Under the pieces are notes generated by a model. The model had not been told where the DNA came from and did no database searches. It saw only the letters and a list, made by a program, of their open reading frames with translations. Made by a program: the position numbers and the translations under genes. From the NCBI RefSeq assembly GCF_012726295.1, contig NZ_JABAOB010000001.1, positions 1,178,001 through 1,242,000 of the forward strand: a stretch of DNA of 64,000 nt, read 5' to 3'. The DNA comes from Chitinophaga sp. Ak27. Its GTDB lineage: Bacteria; Bacteroidota; Bacteroidia; Chitinophagales; Chitinophagaceae. Shown here one piece after another: positions 61,546 through 64,000 of the stretch; position 1 is the stretch's first letter; every line of letters starts with the position of its first letter.

Positions 61546-64000
61546 CTACAATACCAGTTTCAGGTTAAAGCCAATGGTGCGGGTTGCCGGCACCTGTCCC
61601 CTTTCCTCCCAAAAACTTTCCAGTTCGGAAGTGTCGATGCCTTTCAGGGCTGTATAAATCAACCACGGATTCTGTGCATACAAGGCTACATTCAGGCTGT
61701 TGACACCCAAACGCCTGGTCCAGGGCTTTGCTGCAAAAGTATACCCCAGGCGCAGCTCCCGCAGCTTTACATAACTGGCATCGAAAATAAATGGCGGCGC
61801 CACTTTGTTAAACAGGTAAGTCCAATAGTACGTACGTGCTTCCACGTAACCGTTAAATGGCGTGCCATCAGCCAGTACGCCATCCGGCTTGATACCGCCG
61901 CCCTGGGCTACCGGCAAACGCCAATCGATACCTTTGTCGTTGGTGCCTACGGTAGCCGGATCCAGGCCGGTACCCAGCAGGAACATCTTGGTGAGCGACA
62001 GGAATTTACCACCTACCTGGTAGTCGATGGAAAAGCTAAAGTCGAAATTCTTATACACAAAGGTGCTACCCAATCCCCCGGTAAACTTGGGCAGGATAGA
62101 ACCCAATGGCTGGTTTTCGTTGGTCAGGTACGCACCGTTGGCGTTGAGTATGGGTTTACCATTCGATGCGCTTTCTATCGGTTTGCCATTGGCGTCTTTG
62201 GCCTGGTAATATTGAAAGGTAGGCCCTACCAGCAGGCCCCATTCGGCGCCCTTGCGGTGGTCCAGCTCCAATCTTAGTCCATTTTCCCGGGAGGCTGCCA
62301 GGTAGTTGTCCATATTGGCCGCCAGGTCAATGACCTTCGATTTATTGGTGGCGATATTAGCATACAGATCCCAGCTGAAATCGCGATTTCGTACGGGGGT
62401 AGCCGTTATAGCCAGGTCCACTCCTTTACTCTGTATTTCTCCCAGGTTAGTCAGGTAGCTATTGTAGCCATTGGTTTCGCTGATCTGCAGGCTGGCCACC
62501 TGTTTGGTATTTTTATTCTTGTAAACGCTTACATCAACGCCTACACGGTTGTTGAAGAGCTTCAAAGCCAGTCCCGCTTCTATGCTGGTGCTCAACGAAG
62601 GCGACAGATGAGGGTCTATCAGCTGGTCGGGCGTATTCAACGCCGGGGAACTGCCATAAGGGTTTTGCAGGTTATACCCGGTGTTGATGGCGTAGATACC
62701 AGCATCTGATCCGGCCTGCGCCACCCCTAATCTTACTTTACCAAAGTTTAGCCAGTTACTCTTCGGCAGCAGCTCTGTAAAAATAAAGCTACCGGATACG
62801 GAAGGATAGAAATAATAGTTCTTCGCAACCGGCAAGGTAGATGACCAGTCATTACGCCCTGTTACATCTATATATAACAAATGCCGATATCCCAGCGACA
62901 GCTTACCATATACACTTCGAACTTCCTGTTCAAAGTAATCGTTGAACGCATTGGGCCGTTGGTTAGAAGCTGTGATGGCGTATAAGTTGGGCACACTTAA
63001 TCCCCCCACAGTGTTGGCTTCATTACGGGTCATTTTATAATGACGGATATTGCCGCCCAACAATGCGTCGACCGACCAGTCACGCAACTGCTTATTGTAG
63101 TTCAGGGTCATTTCGTAGTTGAACTCACGTGGCAGCGAGGAGCCGGATTTGTACCAGTCTTGCTTTACGGTACCCGATGCAATGCGATCGTCGTAATCAT
63201 CTACCATGATATCGGCGCGTACCAGCGACGTTAACTTCAGGTTCGGCAAAATCTTATAGTTGAACCCGGCGTTACCAAACACGCGGAAGTTGGAATAGCG
63301 GCGATAGCTTTCATAGTACACGCTGTAAGGGTTATCGCGCTTGCGCGGGCGTAAGGCGGTAGCAGAATCATTGCCGTTAGGGCCCAGGATATTCCAGGTA
63401 CGGTAGGTGCCATCCGGCGTTTTGTAGGGCCATAACCGTTTCATGTCCACAGAGCGTTGAAACTCCTGGTTAAACTGCGCCATGATACTACGCTGATTGG
63501 AGTTACCGCCATCATAAGGTTCGGCAATCTGCTTCGTGGTTACTACATTAATGTCTGCAAAAACAGAAAATTTATCGGTCACATCAAAGGTGCCGGTAAA
63601 ATCAATGAAATTACGTTTACGGTTGGCGTTGGGATAGATAAGATCCCGGTACTGGTTGGCATACGACAAGCGGTAAGACGCCCGCTCGGAGCCACCGGAA
63701 AAAGCTACGCTGTTATTGAGGTTGATACCGGTGCGAAAAAAGTCACGGATATTATTGGGATGCGATACAAAGGGTGTTTCCTTACCAAAGTCGTCACCAG
63801 GATACCAGCTAAACCACTCTCTTACCATGGTGCCATCCATTTTTGGCCCCCAGCTCTGGTCCATATAATATTGCACCATTTTTTGTCCATCGAATCGTTG
63901 CCAGTCGGCCGGGTGTTTGTTGGGATCAAAATGAAATACGTCAAAATTGGTATTATCTCCTGCACCATAAATATTCTGGTATTGCGGGATCACCGACAGC
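61546..64000 (-). CDS. SusC/RagA-family TonB-dependent transporter (5' part outside window)
   Basis: 818 codons of the C-terminal barrel, open to the right edge; the signal peptide, any STN domain and the plug lie beyond 64000. Barrel segments typical of SusC are RTGINLNNSVAFSGGSERAS, YIDVTGRNDWSSTLPVAKNY, YFYPSVSGSFIFTELLPKSN, FGKVRLGVAQAGSDAGIYAI and the final TIGFNLKLVL. A GTG at 63993 opens a nominal frame but is only an internal valine. Partner of the SusD-like protein that follows. Confidence 0.95.
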   Translation of the reverse strand, partial: LSVIPQYQNIYGAGDNTNFDVFHFDPNKHPADWQRFDGQKMVQYYMDQSWGPKMDGTMVREWFSWYPGDDFGKETPFVSHPNNIRDFFRTGINLNNSVAFSGGSERASYRLSYANQYRDLIYPNANRKRNFIDFTGTFDVTDKFSVFADINVVTTKQIAEPYDGGNSNQRSIMAQFNQEFQRSVDMKRLWPYKTPDGTYRTWNILGPNGNDSATALRPRKRDNPYSVYYESYRRYSNFRVFGNAGFNYKILPNLKLTSLVRADIMVDDYDDRIASGTVKQDWYKSGSSLPREFNYEMTLNYNKQLRDWSVDALLGGNIRHYKMTRNEANTVGGLSVPNLYAITASNQRPNAFNDYFEQEVRSVYGKLSLGYRHLLYIDVTGRNDWSSTLPVAKNYYFYPSVSGSFIFTELLPKSNWLNFGKVRLGVAQAGSDAGIYAINTGYNLQNPYGSSPALNTPDQLIDPHLSPSLSTSIEAGLALKLFNNRVGVDVSVYKNKNTKQVASLQISETNGYNSYLTNLGEIQSKGVDLAITATPVRNRDFSWDLYANIATNKSKVIDLAANMDNYLAASRENGLRLELDHRKGAEWGLLVGPTFQYYQAKDANGKPIESASNGKPILNANGAYLTNENQPLGSILPKFTGGLGSTFVYKNFDFSFSIDYQVGGKFLSLTKMFLLGTGLDPATVGTNDKGIDWRLPVAQGGGIKPDGVLADGTPFNGYVEARTYYWTYLFNKVAPPFIFDASYVKLRELRLGYTFAAKPWTRRLGVNSLNVALYAQNPWLIYTALKGIDTSELESFWEERGQVPATRTIGFNLKLVL

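Noticed and set aside
61546-63993. Complete SusC gene starting at the GTG at 63993
   Set aside because: The product would lack signal peptide and plug, and the frame continues upstream to the window edge, so this is a truncated view of a longer gene.

Overview
The window looks like a chromosomal segment of a Bacteroidota bacterium, most likely Chitinophagaceae (Chitinophaga-like). The evidence is four SusC/SusD outer-membrane pairs, two FecR anti-sigma / ECF sigma modules, a type IX secretion (T9SS) C-terminal sorting domain, LytS/LytTR and 7TM-DISM two-component systems, weak Shine-Dalgarno sequences, and several promoters with the Bacteroidota -7 box TAnnTTTG. No rRNA, tRNA, CRISPR array, transposase or phage gene was seen. 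The genus is inferred from protein style, not from a marker gene.

Layout. 1-8.1 kb: a truncated Lrp/AsnC regulator divergent from phosphoenolpyruvate synthase, a small exported protein, a LytTR regulator with one intact and one degenerate LytS-like kinase, and a TlpA-like thioredoxin. 8.4-28 kb: a 1816-aa T9SS-exported GH74-like beta-propeller protein, a SusC/SusD pair without its own sigma factor, then an ECF/FecR-controlled glycan locus (SusC with STN domain, SusD, IPT+NHL lipoprotein, GH20-like hydrolase). 28-37 kb: an EamA transporter, a lipoprotein, a hemerythrin-like protein, an operon of two 7TM-DISM kinases around a NarL-type regulator, and a hybrid kinase. 37-51 kb: housekeeping and regulatory genes (methyltransferase, phosphoesterase, 2OG oxygenase, YjbQ, single-domain REC, AraC regulators, DoxX, TetR/MFS efflux, NudK, DeoR, alpha/beta hydrolase, PBP2). 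51-64 kb: a GH76 (alpha-1,6-mannanase-like) locus with SusD, SusC, FecR and ECF sigma, then another SusD/SusC pair running off the right edge.

How the genes work together. Each ECF-FecR-SusC(STN)-SusD-enzyme set fits the known scheme in which substrate binding at the SusC STN domain signals through FecR to release the sigma factor. The most novel signal is a near-identical 18-bp palindrome (ATAGGYA-N4-TACCTAT) in front of the lipoprotein, the hemerythrin-like gene and, 27 kb away, the small exported protein. In all three a palindrome centre (a degenerate copy in the third) lies 53.5 bp upstream of a perfect TAnnTTTG box. A related site precedes the first 7TM-DISM kinase. I infer a small regulon controlled by the adjacent NarL-type regulator. 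Other readable circuits are a TetR operator pair, 10-bp-phased TGAT repeats between nudK and a DeoR regulator, and a long palindromic intergenic element in two copies, each next to an ECF sigma gene.
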